DNA from: Acidobacteriota bacterium
Lineage (GTDB): Bacteria; Acidobacteriota; Thermoanaerobaculia; Gp7-AA8
DNA: 64,000 bases
Reading direction: 5' to 3'
Assembly (NCBI GenBank): GCA_021781455.1
Contig: JAJXWV010000030.1
Coordinates: 62,001 to 126,000, forward strand
The notes beneath the pieces are model-generated. The model searched no databases, was not told the origin of the DNA, and was given only the letters and a program-made list of their open reading frames with translations. Positions 1 to 8,310 of this stretch are shown one piece after another. Positions within the stretch are counted from its first letter, which is position 1; every line of letters begins with the position of its first letter. The translations under genes and the position numbers were made by a program.

Positions 1-2
1 AG

Positions 3-665
3 ATGAACCCCATGCTCGGGCATCGCGGCTGCCGGCTGGGCATCACCTTTCCCGAGATCTACGAAATGCAGGTGCGAGCGATCTTCGAGGCCGCCTGCGC
101 GGTGAAAAAGGCAGGCATCGACGTCCATCCCGAGGTCATGATCCCGCTGGTCGGCACGTTGAAAGAGCTGCAGATCACCGCCGACATGACCCGCCGCGTG
201 GCCGAAGAGGTGATGAAGGAACAAGGCATTCGCGTGGCCTATCTTGTCGGAACCATGATCGAGATTCCACGCGCCGCTCTCATCGCCGAGAAACTCGGCG
301 CGATCGCGGAGTTCTTCTCCTTCGGCACCAACGACCTGACGCAGATGACCTTCGGCTATTCGCGAGATGACGCGGGAACGTTCCTGCCCGAGTACGTCGA
401 GAAGAAGATCCTGCCGAAGGATCCGTTCGAGTCGATCGACCAGGAAGGCGTGGGCCAGCTGGTACGCCTCGGGACCGAACAGGGTCGCAGCACCAACGCG
501 AAACTCAAAGTGGGCGTGTGCGGAGAACACGGCGGCGATCCCGACTCGATCCGCTTCTTCCGCAGCTGCAACCTGAACTACGTGTCGTGCTCGCCGTATC
601 GCGTGCCCGTGGCCCGGCTGGCGGCCGCGCAGGCGGAACTGGAGCTGAAGGCGTACGAGGGGTGA
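3..665 (+). CDS. ppdK: Pyruvate, phosphate dikinase, C-terminal part (5' end outside window)
   Basis: This is the C-terminal 220 residues of a PEP/pyruvate-binding TIM barrel; the gene starts before the window. PPDK interconverts pyruvate, ATP and Pi with PEP, AMP and PPi in the cytosol. Visible motifs are [11 protein letters not shown] near residue 83, [19 protein letters not shown] near 106 and the [10 protein letters not shown] block near 171-180, whose Cys173 corresponds to the catalytic cysteine of PPDK (family knowledge). The [15 protein letters not shown] combination favours PPDK over PEP synthase. The protein ends in [10 protein letters not shown], the usual family end. A hairpin terminator follows 59 bp after the stop. 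Confidence 0.93.
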   Translation: MNPMLGHRGCRLGITFPEIYEMQVRAIFEAACAVKKAGIDVHPEVMIPLVGTLKELQITADMTRRVAEEVMKEQGIRVAYLVGTMIEIPRAALIAEKLGAIAEFFSFGTNDLTQMTFGYSRDDAGTFLPEYVEKKILPKDPFESIDQEGVGQLVRLGTEQGRSTNAKLKVGVCGEHGGDPDSIRFFRSCNLNYVSCSPYRVPVARLAAAQAELELKAYEG

Positions 666-673
666 CGGAGACA

Positions 674-899
674 GACCACGGACCACGGACCACGGACTAC
701 AGAGCGCAGATCGCAGTTTGATGAAGGGCCGGTTCATTGCCGGCCCTTTTGCCTAACTGAGTCAATCGCCTCGACCAGCGGTCCGTGGTCCGTGTGGTCT
801 GTGGTCTGCCTTCCGCGGTCCGTGGTCTGCGGTCTGTGGTCTGCCTTCCGTGGTCCGTGGTCTGCGGTCTGTGGTCTGCCTTCTGCGGTCTGCGGTCCA
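674..899. repeat. Tandem heptamer repeat, GACCACG / GGTCYGY family
   Basis: The left arm (674-701) holds four consecutive 7-bp units of the type GACCACG. The right arm (about 779-899) holds a long run of complementary units GGTCYGY, such as GGTCCGT, GGTCTGC and GGTCTGT, broken by short CTTCYGY spacers. The arms are inverted relative to each other and enclose the ppdK terminator. The array fills the space between the convergent ppdK and chemoreceptor genes and ends directly at the chemoreceptor stop codon (901). Confidence 0.85.
724..751 (+). terminator. Rho-independent terminator after ppdK
   Basis: AAGGGCCGG and CCGGCCCTT form a perfect 9-bp stem around a TTCATTG loop, followed by TTGCC. 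It lies 59 bp after the ppdK stop, with the T-run on the plus strand. Confidence 0.8.
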
Positions 900-900
900 G

Positions 901-3084
901 CTACACCCTGAACCTCGCCACTTCCTCGGCGAATTCGCTTCCGCTGCGGACCAGCGACGAGAGCGCTTCGCTGAACTGCTCCGCGATGGCGTTGTTCTTC
1001 TGCGCAATCGTGAGTGTCACCTGCGAGGCTTTGGCAATCTCGTCCGCCTTCGAGAGCTGATGGCCGAGGCGGTCGCGGATGGCCCGGATATCGTTCGCAA
1101 TGTGCTCCATGGCCGCGGCGATTCCGCCGCTGGCGTCGGTCTGTTCGTCGGACGCGCGCTTCACGTGCAGGGCGATGTCGCGGACGCGCTCCGATTCCTG
1201 AGCGAGCAGACGGGTCGCTTCCGCCTGTCCCTTCGTGGCGCGGGAAATCTCCGTCACTGCCTCGGAGGTCTGGCTCATGACCCCGTGCAGATGCCGCGTG
1301 GCCTGGCTCTGCTCTTCCATGGCGCGGGAGATGCGCTGCGACATCTCCTGCGCGCGATCGGCGCTGTCGAGGATGCTGGCCAGCGCCTGTTCGGTCTTCT
1401 GCGCCAGATCGACGGTGGCATCGACACGCGATACACCCTCGTTGATCGCGCCGACGGCTTCCTTCGCGATCGGCTGCACGTCCCGGATGATGTCGGCGAT
1501 CTCCTTGGTCGCGCCGCGGGTGCGGTCGGCGAGCTGCCGGATCTCGTCTGCGATGACGGAGAAGCCGAAATCCTGGCTGCCGGCCTGAGCGGCGATGATC
1601 GCGGCGTTGAAGGAGAGCAGATTCGTGCGATTGGTGAGCTCTTCGATGAGCAGGAGAATCTGATCGATCTGCCCCAGGCTCTTTTGCAGCGCTTCGAACG
1701 CACCGGCCGTGCGCCGAGTCGATTCCTGCGCGCTGCGGATCCCGGTCACCGTTTCCTGCACGGCTTTGCGGCCGGAGAGCGCGTTATCGCGAACCTGATC
1801 GGCGATGCTCGCCGTCGAGGAGGCGGTGCCGTGGATGTGGTCGACCGTCGCTTCCATCTCCGCCACGAATGTGAGCAGTTCGGCGCTGAAGCCGGCCAGA
1901 TCGGTGGTGCGCCGGGAGGTCTCCCGCGCCGAGGCGTCGATCTCGGTCGTGGAGGAGGAGGTCTTTTCCACCGACTGGAAAAGCTCGTCCATCTGCCGCG
2001 CCACCTCTGCCGACGAGGCACTCAGTTCGGAAGCGCGGCTGGCCGAGTCGTAGGTGACTTCCGCGAATTTCTCGACCGCGTCCAGGACTGACTGGGCCTG
2101 GCTGCGAACGCCGGACAGCGCCTCGGTCGACGAGGCGGCGAGCTGCGACTGTTCTTTCGCACCGGTGAGCAGGCTCTCCGTACCGTCATTCATCACGCGC
2201 ACACCGTCGGTGATCGCGGTGCCGCTCGATCCCATCCGGCCGACCAGCGATCGGAGATTCCGCTGCGTCGCCGCAAAACGATCGGAGACCCGGCCGATCT
2301 CGTCGTCGGAGAACACGCGCGTGTGGGTGTCGAACCGCCCTTCGGCGAGATCGTGCGCCAGCGCGGCGAGCTGATCGATCGGCCCGGTGATGTCGCGCGC
2401 CAGCAGGTACGTCGCCGCCGCGAAGATCAGCGCCGTCATGATGGTCACTCCGATGCCGAAGGTCATGATGTCGCCAACGACGGCATCGACGGCCAGATTC
2501 GGCTGGCGAAGCCGGTAGGCGAGGCGCCCCGCAATCAGCTGGACAAATGCTCCCAGCGAGACCACGTAGAAGCCGATGAACACGAGCCCGAGCTTCAGTC
2601 CGACCGAGTACACGCGTCCGCGATACGCGAGCGCCTGGCGTTGACTGACTCCGCGGAGGAGAAACCACTTCGCGCCCCAGTACGTCCAGGCCATCGCCGG
2701 CACCGACACGATCAACGAGGCTTCCGCGAACACCTGCACTCCGCGAAAGGTCGGAAGCAAGAGCGCGCTGCCGATCATCGCCATGACCGTTCCCCACGCG
2801 ACCCAGAACGCGGCCGAGACGATCTCGGTCCTTTGCAGACAGTCCGAAATCGGCTCGCTGACCTCCTGACCTCCGGCAAGAGCCGTCGCAACGCGACTGA
2901 CAGCCGGATTGAGGGCCAGGTAGCAGCCGATCGCGCCCAGGCCATACCCGATCACGGCGCCCAGCGTGATGCTCCAGATCGGAAGCTGGTCGAGCCGCGC
3001 CACCCCATTGATGAAAGCGACGGCGAGGGGCAAGAAGACGATCAGCGGCGGAACGAGCAGGTAAACGATGTACCAACGTTTCAC
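901..3084 (-). CDS. Methyl-accepting chemotaxis protein with six-helix N-terminal membrane domain
   Basis: 727 residues from a GTG start (reading KRWYIV). The N-terminal ~235 residues contain about six hydrophobic segments and no clear periplasmic sensor domain. A HAMP-like stretch follows (TGPIDQLAALAHDLAEGRFD), then a long coiled coil of A/S/T/E-rich heptads. The cytoplasmic hairpin tip is present around residues 495-530 (FNAAIIAAQAGSQ, FGFSVIADEIRQLADRTR), the conserved CheA/CheW contact region. I see no CheR-tethering pentapeptide at the C-terminus and no che genes nearby. It probably signals from changes sensed within or near the membrane. The stop codon touches the heptamer array on its 3' side. 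Confidence 0.88.
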   Translation of the reverse strand: MKRWYIVYLLVPPLIVFLPLAVAFINGVARLDQLPIWSITLGAVIGYGLGAIGCYLALNPAVSRVATALAGGQEVSEPISDCLQRTEIVSAAFWVAWGTVMAMIGSALLLPTFRGVQVFAEASLIVSVPAMAWTYWGAKWFLLRGVSQRQALAYRGRVYSVGLKLGLVFIGFYVVSLGAFVQLIAGRLAYRLRQPNLAVDAVVGDIMTFGIGVTIMTALIFAAATYLLARDITGPIDQLAALAHDLAEGRFDTHTRVFSDDEIGRVSDRFAATQRNLRSLVGRMGSSGTAITDGVRVMNDGTESLLTGAKEQSQLAASSTEALSGVRSQAQSVLDAVEKFAEVTYDSASRASELSASSAEVARQMDELFQSVEKTSSSTTEIDASARETSRRTTDLAGFSAELLTFVAEMEATVDHIHGTASSTASIADQVRDNALSGRKAVQETVTGIRSAQESTRRTAGAFEALQKSLGQIDQILLLIEELTNRTNLLSFNAAIIAAQAGSQDFGFSVIADEIRQLADRTRGATKEIADIIRDVQPIAKEAVGAINEGVSRVDATVDLAQKTEQALASILDSADRAQEMSQRISRAMEEQSQATRHLHGVMSQTSEAVTEISRATKGQAEATRLLAQESERVRDIALHVKRASDEQTDASGGIAAAMEHIANDIRAIRDRLGHQLSKADEIAKASQVTLTIAQKNNAIAEQFSEALSSLVRSGSEFAEEVARFRV

Positions 3085-3143
3085 GGTGCCTCACTTCTGA
3101 TGGCTATTGCTGAGAAGCGGGCGGGGGGCTGGGAGATGCTGCA

Positions 3144-3710
3144 CTACTCGGCGGCGTTTCGGCGATCTCGCCACTGGTGCCAGAGCCATACTCCCGTCGC
3201 AACGACGAGGAGCAGGATCAAGCCCCATTTTTCGATGTGTGCCGCTTTTCCCAGGACCGACTCGACAGCTCGCCCAAAATAATACCCCGCGGCACCGATG
3301 ACGATGGCCCACACAAAACAGCTGACGGCCTCATAAATAAGGAACTTAAGCACCGGAATCCGTGAGATTCCGATGATCACGGCGGCGGTGATTCTCAGTC
3401 CGTACAACCATTGCGTGATGAAAATGGCCGGCGCACCGTAGCGCTCGAACATCCGGACGCCACGTCCGAAATGACGTCGCATGCGCGGATAGCGGTCCAG
3501 GAGGCGGACGCCCTGCGTGCGTCCCAGCCAAAACCAGAAAACGTGGCCGGAATAGGCGCCTAGGAATGCGAAGAGCATCACCAGGACGAGCTGCAGGTAG
3601 CCGCGTTCGGAGAAAAAGCCGGCCGTCACCAGGATGGTCTCGCCCTCGAGAAAGGTCCCGATGAAGACGGCGAAGTAGCCGAATTTCTGCAGCAACAGCT
3701 CGGGGGTCAT
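3144..3710 (-). CDS. DedA family membrane protein (SNARE-associated/VTT domain)
   Basis: 188 residues from the ATG at 3710; the open frame extends further upstream but over the divergent secreted-protein gene. The DedA pattern is complete: LEGETILVTAGFFSERG near the N-terminus, the GxxxGxxxWFWLGR region, a basic amphipathic stretch (RYPRMRRHFGRGVRMFERYG), then QWLYGLRITAAVIIGISR and a final glycine-rich helix. DedA proteins are polytopic inner-membrane proteins linked to lipid scrambling or undecaprenyl-phosphate recycling (family knowledge). A second paralogue lies at 14870-15493. The 81-bp gap to the divergent gene must hold both promoters. Confidence 0.88.
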   Translation of the reverse strand: MTPELLLQKFGYFAVFIGTFLEGETILVTAGFFSERGYLQLVLVMLFAFLGAYSGHVFWFWLGRTQGVRLLDRYPRMRRHFGRGVRMFERYGAPAIFITQWLYGLRITAAVIIGISRIPVLKFLIYEAVSCFVWAIVIGAAGYYFGRAVESVLGKAAHIEKWGLILLLVVATGVWLWHQWRDRRNAAE

Positions 3711-3791
3711 GGCTGAACTCGCAAAAGGCACGATCGGGGACGGAATTGCGGCTCCGATTCCCGCCGTTCTTCTCGATGAGGGACGACCGCC

Positions 3792-4364
3792 ATGAGGCCA
3801 CTCGCCACGATTTCGGCCGCAATTCTGATGGCCCTGCCACTCTCGGCAGCCGAACAGAAGCCGGCTGCCGCGCCGGCAGCCACCGCGCAAGCTGCGGCGT
3901 CGGACAGGGCTGCAGGGTCCGCGCCCGTGCAGCTGTCGGTGGACGCGAAAGCCACCGAGGTGTCGCCTCTGGTCGCCGCAGCCCGGAGCACCAATCGCGC
4001 TTCGAAGAAACCGAGGATCGTCATCACGAACGAGACCCTCGCGGGGAAGAACGCGCACGTCACCACGGCCGCCTCACAGCCGCCGGTGCCCATCCTTCCA
4101 CCGCGGACCAGCAGTGACTGGGACACTCTCGAAGCGATCCAGGCGGCGGCAAAGGTTCAGGCGGTGAAGGATCGCGAGGCCGCAGCGAAGAAGGCTGCAG
4201 CCGAAGCCGCCCACAAGAGACGCGAGGCCGCGCTGGCCGCACGCTCCGAGGACGATTCGCTGAACCCCGAAACGGATCCTGCCGAGATCGAGCATCAGAT
4301 CGAAACGCAGTCGACGCCGCAGACGCAGCCGGCGCCTCCTCCTCAGAAGCCTCAGAAGCCCTGA
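3792..4364 (+). CDS. Secreted Ala/Lys/Pro-rich hypothetical protein
   Basis: 190 residues starting with a clear signal peptide (MRPLATISAAILMALPLSAA). The mature part is Ala-rich, with a helical, charged stretch around residues 115-160 (AVKDREAAAKKAAAEAAHKR) likely to form a coiled coil, and a tail of Pro/Gln (PPPQKPQKP). No domain is recognised. The signal peptide and the codon bias on this strand, against weaker antisense frames, support it being real. It ends 3 bp before the stop codon of the convergent MshEN gene, so the two 3' ends nearly touch. It may be a periplasmic structural or binding protein, but the sequence does not say. Confidence 0.68.
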   Translation: MRPLATISAAILMALPLSAAEQKPAAAPAATAQAAASDRAAGSAPVQLSVDAKATEVSPLVAAARSTNRASKKPRIVITNETLAGKNAHVTTAASQPPVPILPPRTSSDWDTLEAIQAAAKVQAVKDREAAAKKAAAEAAHKRREAALAARSEDDSLNPETDPAEIEHQIETQSTPQTQPAPPPQKPQKP

Positions 4365-4367
4365 AGA

Positions 4368-5036
4368 TCAAGGATTCTCGACACTGGCGCGCGACCGCTC
4401 GTGCAGCGCCCCTTCCTTGTTCTCGACCGTGCGCAGAACCTTCTCGAGCAGAACCCACACGCGGTCGAGCGACTCTTCGATCCGGCTCAGGCGGGCGTCG
4501 AGGTCGCCGTTGTCCAGCTCCGCGATGACGTCCCAAAACACCGGATCGTTGGGCATGGTCCGCCCTGGCCGCTGGCGAACCGACATCGTGTCCTCGGGCG
4601 AAAATTCCTCCGGGTAATAGCGGTCGATCATCAGCTGAATCGAGCTCTCCGGCGCGATGAGCGGCGACACCGTCATGGCCGTGGCCTTCTCCAGCTTCCC
4701 CACGGTATCGACGTCCGTCGGATCGACCATGGCCACTTCCAGCCGGCCGGCCTCGTCGATGCGCACCGGAATGCAATGGCAGTCCATGGCCAGGTCGCGG
4801 GACATCTTCCAGAGCGCCTTCTTCGGCACCTCGACGTGCGAGAGGCTGATGCAGGGCACGTCGATCTGTCGGGAGAGAAAAGCCGCCAGCACGTTCTCGT
4901 CGATGAATTTGAGCTCCACCAGGGTCGAGCCGAAGCGCTTGCCGCTCTGCTTCTGCGCAGCCAGAGCGATCTGCATCTGCACTTCGTCGATGAGGTTTGC
5001 GGCGATCAGCATCTCGCCCAGGTTCTGCCGCTGCAT
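4368..5036 (-). CDS. Stand-alone MshEN (GspE N-terminal) domain protein
   Basis: 222 residues from ATG 5036 (MQRQNLGEML). The upstream open frame runs through a GC-rich repeat and is unlikely to be translated. Residues 1-150 match the N-terminal domain of type II secretion/type IV pilus ATPases: LGEMLIAANLIDEVQMQIAL, SGKRFGSTLVELKFIDE, VLAAFLSRQ, and VAMVDPTDVDTVGKLEKATA. No Walker motifs follow. The C-terminal ~60 residues (ARLSRIEESLDRVWVLLEKV) look like a short coiled coil. MshEN domains of some ATPases bind cyclic di-GMP (family knowledge), so a c-di-GMP-responsive adaptor is plausible, although the required motif spacing was not verified. Confidence 0.72.
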   Translation of the reverse strand: MQRQNLGEMLIAANLIDEVQMQIALAAQKQSGKRFGSTLVELKFIDENVLAAFLSRQIDVPCISLSHVEVPKKALWKMSRDLAMDCHCIPVRIDEAGRLEVAMVDPTDVDTVGKLEKATAMTVSPLIAPESSIQLMIDRYYPEEFSPEDTMSVRQRPGRTMPNDPVFWDVIAELDNGDLDARLSRIEESLDRVWVLLEKVLRTVENKEGALHERSRASVENP

Positions 5037-5069
5037 GCGTCGGAATCGTATCGGAAAAACAGCGGGGCG

Positions 5070-5192
5070 GAGGGCTGCGGGCGTCCCGCCCGCCTGCAGA
5101 CGGGCATCCTGCCCGGCTGCTCGTTGGCAACTGAGCAAAGTCTCCGGGCTGGAAACTTGGCGACAGGCGGGCAAGACGCCCGCAGTCCCGGG
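5070..5192. repeat. Palindromic intergenic repeat, CGGGCGTCCCGCCCG family
   Basis: GC-rich block with nested inverted segments (GCGGGCGTCCCGCCCGCC, ACGGGCATCCTGCCCGGC and GGCGGGCAAGACGCCCGCAG). It lies between gpsA and the MshEN gene. A related block lies at 13030-13141. Confidence 0.75.
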
Positions 5193-5217
5193 CCGTCAAT
5201 TGCGGCGAGCTCGGCCG

Positions 5218-6219
5218 CTACCGAGCCGCTTCCGCCTTCAGAGTGCGCGTCATCAACCGCTGCAGCGCAGAGCGGGGGGGCTCGCCGTCGTACAGCACGC
5301 GGTACATCTCGGCCGTGATCGGCATCTCGATGTGGTGCCGGTCGGCGAGCTCCTTGGCCGATTTCGAAGTCTTCACTCCCTCCGCTACTTCGCGGGTCTC
5401 GCTGAGGATCTGCTTGAGCGCCTTGCCGCGTCCCAGCGCCACGCCCACACTGCGATTCCTGGAAAGCGCACCCATGCACGTCAACACGAGGTCACCCATG
5501 CCCGCCAACCCTGCAAACGTCTCCAGCCGGCCACCCAGCGCCATGCCCAGCCGGGTGATCTCGTGCAGGCCGCGCGTGATCAGAGCCGCCGTGGTGTTGT
5601 AGCCGAGCCCCAGTCCTTCGAGGACACCCGAAGCGATGGCGATGACGTTCTTCAGCGAGCCGGCCAGCTCGACGCCGACCACATCGTCGGAGCGATACAG
5701 CCGGAAGGTCGAGCTGGAGAGCATGTGCTGGACATCCTGCGCGAAGACGACATCGGCCGAGGCGATCACCGCCGCCGTCGGATCGCCGCGTGCCGTCTCC
5801 GCAGCGAACGTCGGGCCCGACATGACCGCCACCGCGCGCAGTTTCTCCTCCAGGACTTCTGCGACGATCTCAGACATCCGTGCCAGCGACTTGTTCTCGA
5901 TCCCCTTGGTCGCCGAGATCACGTTGACCTGCCCGCGCACGTGCTTTCCGAATTGCTCGAGAACCCCGCGATAGTGGTGGCTGGGAACGACCATGACGAT
6001 CGTGTCGCTGAATGCAGCCGCCTCGGCCAGGTCGCTGGTGGCGCGCACGTTTTCGGGGAAGGCCACCTGCGGCAGGTACAGCGCATTGTTCCGGGCGGTG
6101 TTGATGGAATCGACCACCTGCTGCTCGTGCGCCCAGAGCATCACTTCATTGTTGCAGCGCGAGGCCACGAGCGTGAGAGCGCTTCCGAACGATCCGGCAC
6201 CGATGATGGAGAGCTTCAC
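5218..6219 (-). CDS. gpsA: NAD(P)-dependent glycerol-3-phosphate dehydrogenase
   Basis: 333 residues from a GTG start at 6219, the usual family length. GpsA reduces dihydroxyacetone phosphate to sn-glycerol-3-phosphate for phospholipid synthesis. The Rossmann motif GAGSFGSAL begins at about residue 6. Further family blocks are MVVPSHHYRGVLEQF, SATKGIE, MSGPTFAAE and GSLKNVIAIASGVLEGLG, the last carrying the catalytic Lys, followed by NTTAALITRGLHE. The start GTG overlaps the plsY stop by four bases (GTGA), so the two genes are translationally coupled. GpsA makes the acceptor that PlsY acylates. Confidence 0.95.
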   Translation of the reverse strand: MKLSIIGAGSFGSALTLVASRCNNEVMLWAHEQQVVDSINTARNNALYLPQVAFPENVRATSDLAEAAAFSDTIVMVVPSHHYRGVLEQFGKHVRGQVNVISATKGIENKSLARMSEIVAEVLEEKLRAVAVMSGPTFAAETARGDPTAAVIASADVVFAQDVQHMLSSSTFRLYRSDDVVGVELAGSLKNVIAIASGVLEGLGLGYNTTAALITRGLHEITRLGMALGGRLETFAGLAGMGDLVLTCMGALSRNRSVGVALGRGKALKQILSETREVAEGVKTSKSAKELADRHHIEMPITAEMYRVLYDGEPPRSALQRLMTRTLKAEAAR

Positions 6220-6881
6220 TCGTCTTTCCTCCCCTCGCCCAACCGCCCCTCGGTCCCGTTCACCAGGCGGGCGATGTTGGAATGATGCTTCACGATCACC
6301 GCAATGGCGATGAGGATGCTGATGACCAGGCGCCAGAACGGCGCGCCCGGCTGTAGAAAATGGAAGAAGATCGGCACCGACGCCGCCGCGAACATCGAGG
6401 CCAGCGACACGAATCGGGTGCTGAGCAGCACGATGAGGAACACGATCGCCGCCGCTGCGATCACGATCGGTCCAAGCGCCAGGAAAACGCCCGTGGCCGT
6501 CGCCACGCCCTTTCCGCCATGAAATCGAAGCCAGATCGGGAACATGTGGCCGAGGACCGCCGCCAGCCCGGCCAGCGCGATCCAGAACGCGCGGGACTGA
6601 ATCGGGCCGCCGGTCACGGCCGCCGGGATCGGCCAGTCGGGGCGATAGGCGATCCACTGCGCCAGGGCCACGGCCGCGTAACCCTTCGAGATGTCGAGCA
6701 GCAGGGCGATGACGCCGGCGCGATTCCCCGCCGTTCGGGCCACATTGGTCGCGCCCACGTTGAAGCTTCCCTGCTGCCGGATGTCGGTGCCGGCCATCAG
6801 CCTGGCCACCAGGAAGCTGAACGGAATCGAGCCGATCAGATAGCTCGCGACGACAATGATGCCTGGAAATGCAGCGGACAT
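6216..6881 (-). CDS. plsY: Glycerol-3-phosphate acyltransferase PlsY
   Basis: 221 residues from ATG 6881; a GTG three codons upstream (6890) is the alternative. PlsY transfers acyl from acyl-phosphate to glycerol-3-phosphate in the inner membrane. Signature blocks are present: YLIGSIPFSFLVARL, GSFNVGATNVAR (the GS-N-G-N loop), LLLDISKGYAAV and FHGGKGVATATGVFLAL. About five hydrophobic segments are visible. It is the first gene of the pair with gpsA. No strong Shine-Dalgarno site precedes either start. Upstream lies the CTGAGTN heptamer hairpin. Confidence 0.94.
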   Translation of the reverse strand: MSAAFPGIIVVASYLIGSIPFSFLVARLMAGTDIRQQGSFNVGATNVARTAGNRAGVIALLLDISKGYAAVALAQWIAYRPDWPIPAAVTGGPIQSRAFWIALAGLAAVLGHMFPIWLRFHGGKGVATATGVFLALGPIVIAAAAIVFLIVLLSTRFVSLASMFAAASVPIFFHFLQPGAPFWRLVISILIAIAVIVKHHSNIARLVNGTEGRLGEGRKDE

Positions 6882-6921
6882 TGGCGGCACATTGTACCGA
6901 CTGGTTTCGCTACCAGCTTCA

Positions 6922-7024
6922 TATGTCAGTGCTGAGTGCTGAGTGCTGAGTCCATGCCCTCCTCACTCAGTACTCAGCACTCAGTACTCAGCACTCAGTA
7001 CTCAGCACTCAGTACTCAGCACTC
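6922..7024. repeat. CTGAGTN heptamer hairpin, copy 1
   Basis: Left arm 6928-6951 contains CTGAGTG units. After a short spacer (CCATGCCCTCCTC) the right arm (6965-7023) repeats the complementary NACTCAG unit many times (ACTCAGTACTCAGC). The arms can pair as a long hairpin. It lies between the metB-like stop (7028) and plsY, and may end transcription of the metB-like gene. Confidence 0.9.
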
Positions 7025-7027
7025 GCC

Positions 7028-8167
7028 TCAAACGCCGTCGAACGCGTTCTCGACGTCGGCAATGAGGTCCTCGATGTCTTCGATGCCGACGGAGATGCGC
7101 ACCAGGCCCGGCGTGATCCCGAGGCGCATCCGATCCTCAATGGGAACCGAGGCGTGGGTCATCGACTCGGGGTGCGAGATCAGCGTCTCGACCCCTCCCA
7201 GAGACTCGGCCAGCGAGCAAAGGTGGACGCGGTCGAGGAAAGCCTTTGCTTTCTCCTTCGAGCCCAGCTCGAAGGAGATCATCGATCCGAAGCCGTTCAT
7301 CTGGCGCGTGGCGAGCTCATGCTGCGGGTGGTCGGGCAGGCCCGGGTAATTGACCTTCTTCACCTTGGCGTGATGGGCGAGGTAATTGGCCATGGCCTGA
7401 CCGTTCTCCTCGTGGCGCTTCATGCGCACGCCGAGGGTCTTCACGCCGCGCAGAACGAGCCAGGAGTCGAAGGGGGAGAGGATCGCGCCGACGGCGTTCT
7501 GCAGGAAACCGATCCTCTCCGCGACGTCGTCGGAGCTGGAGACGACGGCGCCGCCGACCGAGTCCGAATGGCCGTTGAGGAACTTCGTGGTGGAGTGGAC
7601 GACGATGTCGGCGCCAAGCTCGATGGGCCGTTGCAGGTAGGGCGAACAGAATGTGTTGTCGACCACTGTCAGAGCACCGGCTTTCCGCGCCACGTCGGCG
7701 CAGGCGGCGATGTCGGTAATCGTCATCATCGGATTGGTCGGGGTCTCCAGGTACAGGACCTTGGTCTCCGGACGCATCGCCGCCCGCACGGCGTCGATCC
7801 GCGAGGTGTCGACGTAGGTGAAGCGCAGCCCGAAGTTCTCGAGGACGCGGCTGAAAAGGCGGTACGAGCCGCCGTACATGTTCTCGCCGGCTACGACATG
7901 GTCCCCGGAGCGGAGCATCCGGAAGACGACGTCGATGGCGGACATGCCGGAGGCAAAGCAGTGACCGTGCTTGCCGCGCTCCAGAGCGGCCAGATTGGCC
8001 TCCAGCGCCGAGCGCGTGGGGTTCTTCGTCCGGGCGTATTCATAGCCTTTGTTCCGCCCCAGCTCGGGCTGCACGTAGGTGGAGGTCTGGTAGATCGGAA
8101 TGGTGACGGCGCCGGTATGCGGCTCCGGCTCCTGGCCGGCGTGGATGCAGTCGGTGGAGAAAGCCAT
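7028..8167 (-). CDS. Cystathionine gamma-synthase/gamma-lyase family PLP enzyme
   Basis: 379 residues, full length for the Cys/Met metabolism PLP family. Visible blocks are CIHAGQEPEPHTGAVTIPIY, YEYARTKNPTRSALE, FASGMSAI, YLETPTNPMM, VVDNTFCSPYLQRP, and HSTTKFLNGHSDSVGG with the PLP-binding lysine. It acts in transsulfuration: either homoserine ester plus cysteine to cystathionine, or cystathionine to cysteine. Sequence by eye cannot separate synthase (MetB) from lyase. The neighbouring CBS/cysteine synthase-like gene on the same strand would suit reverse transsulfuration (CBS plus gamma-lyase). The 139-bp gap between them is AT-rich. Confidence 0.9.
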   Translation of the reverse strand: MAFSTDCIHAGQEPEPHTGAVTIPIYQTSTYVQPELGRNKGYEYARTKNPTRSALEANLAALERGKHGHCFASGMSAIDVVFRMLRSGDHVVAGENMYGGSYRLFSRVLENFGLRFTYVDTSRIDAVRAAMRPETKVLYLETPTNPMMTITDIAACADVARKAGALTVVDNTFCSPYLQRPIELGADIVVHSTTKFLNGHSDSVGGAVVSSSDDVAERIGFLQNAVGAILSPFDSWLVLRGVKTLGVRMKRHEENGQAMANYLAHHAKVKKVNYPGLPDHPQHELATRQMNGFGSMISFELGSKEKAKAFLDRVHLCSLAESLGGVETLISHPESMTHASVPIEDRMRLGITPGLVRISVGIEDIEDLIADVENAFDGV

Positions 8168-8204
8168 GGCTGTCGCTCGCTTCGCTCGCGGATTGAGAGC
8201 TTCA

Positions 8205-8310
8205 AATTAGAAATTAAAACACGTTGAGATATCGATAACTTTAATCAAGGTAGCGTTATAGCGTACGTTATCGATATTCAATTTGTAATTCTCAATTGTC
8301 AATCCACTAT
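8205..8310. repeat. AT-rich inverted repeat between the two transsulfuration genes
   Basis: This stretch is about 30% G+C against about 65% around it. ATATCGATAAC (8229-8239) and GTTATCGATAT (8267-8277) form a perfect 11-bp inverted repeat, and A/T-rich outer arms (AATTAGAAATTAAAAC; GTAATTCTCAATTGTC) are partly complementary. It could act as a terminator for the upstream gene or hold the metB-like promoter. Confidence 0.65.

Noticed and set aside
850-2091. Long plus-strand frame of 413 codons opposite the chemoreceptor
   Set aside because: It is an antisense shadow: the minus strand carries an intact chemoreceptor with all motifs, and the plus frame begins inside the heptamer array.
4657-6285. 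Plus-strand frame of 542 codons across MshEN and gpsA
   Set aside because: Its composition (Arg/His/Pro-rich) is typical of an antisense frame in high-GC DNA; two well-identified minus-strand genes explain the region.
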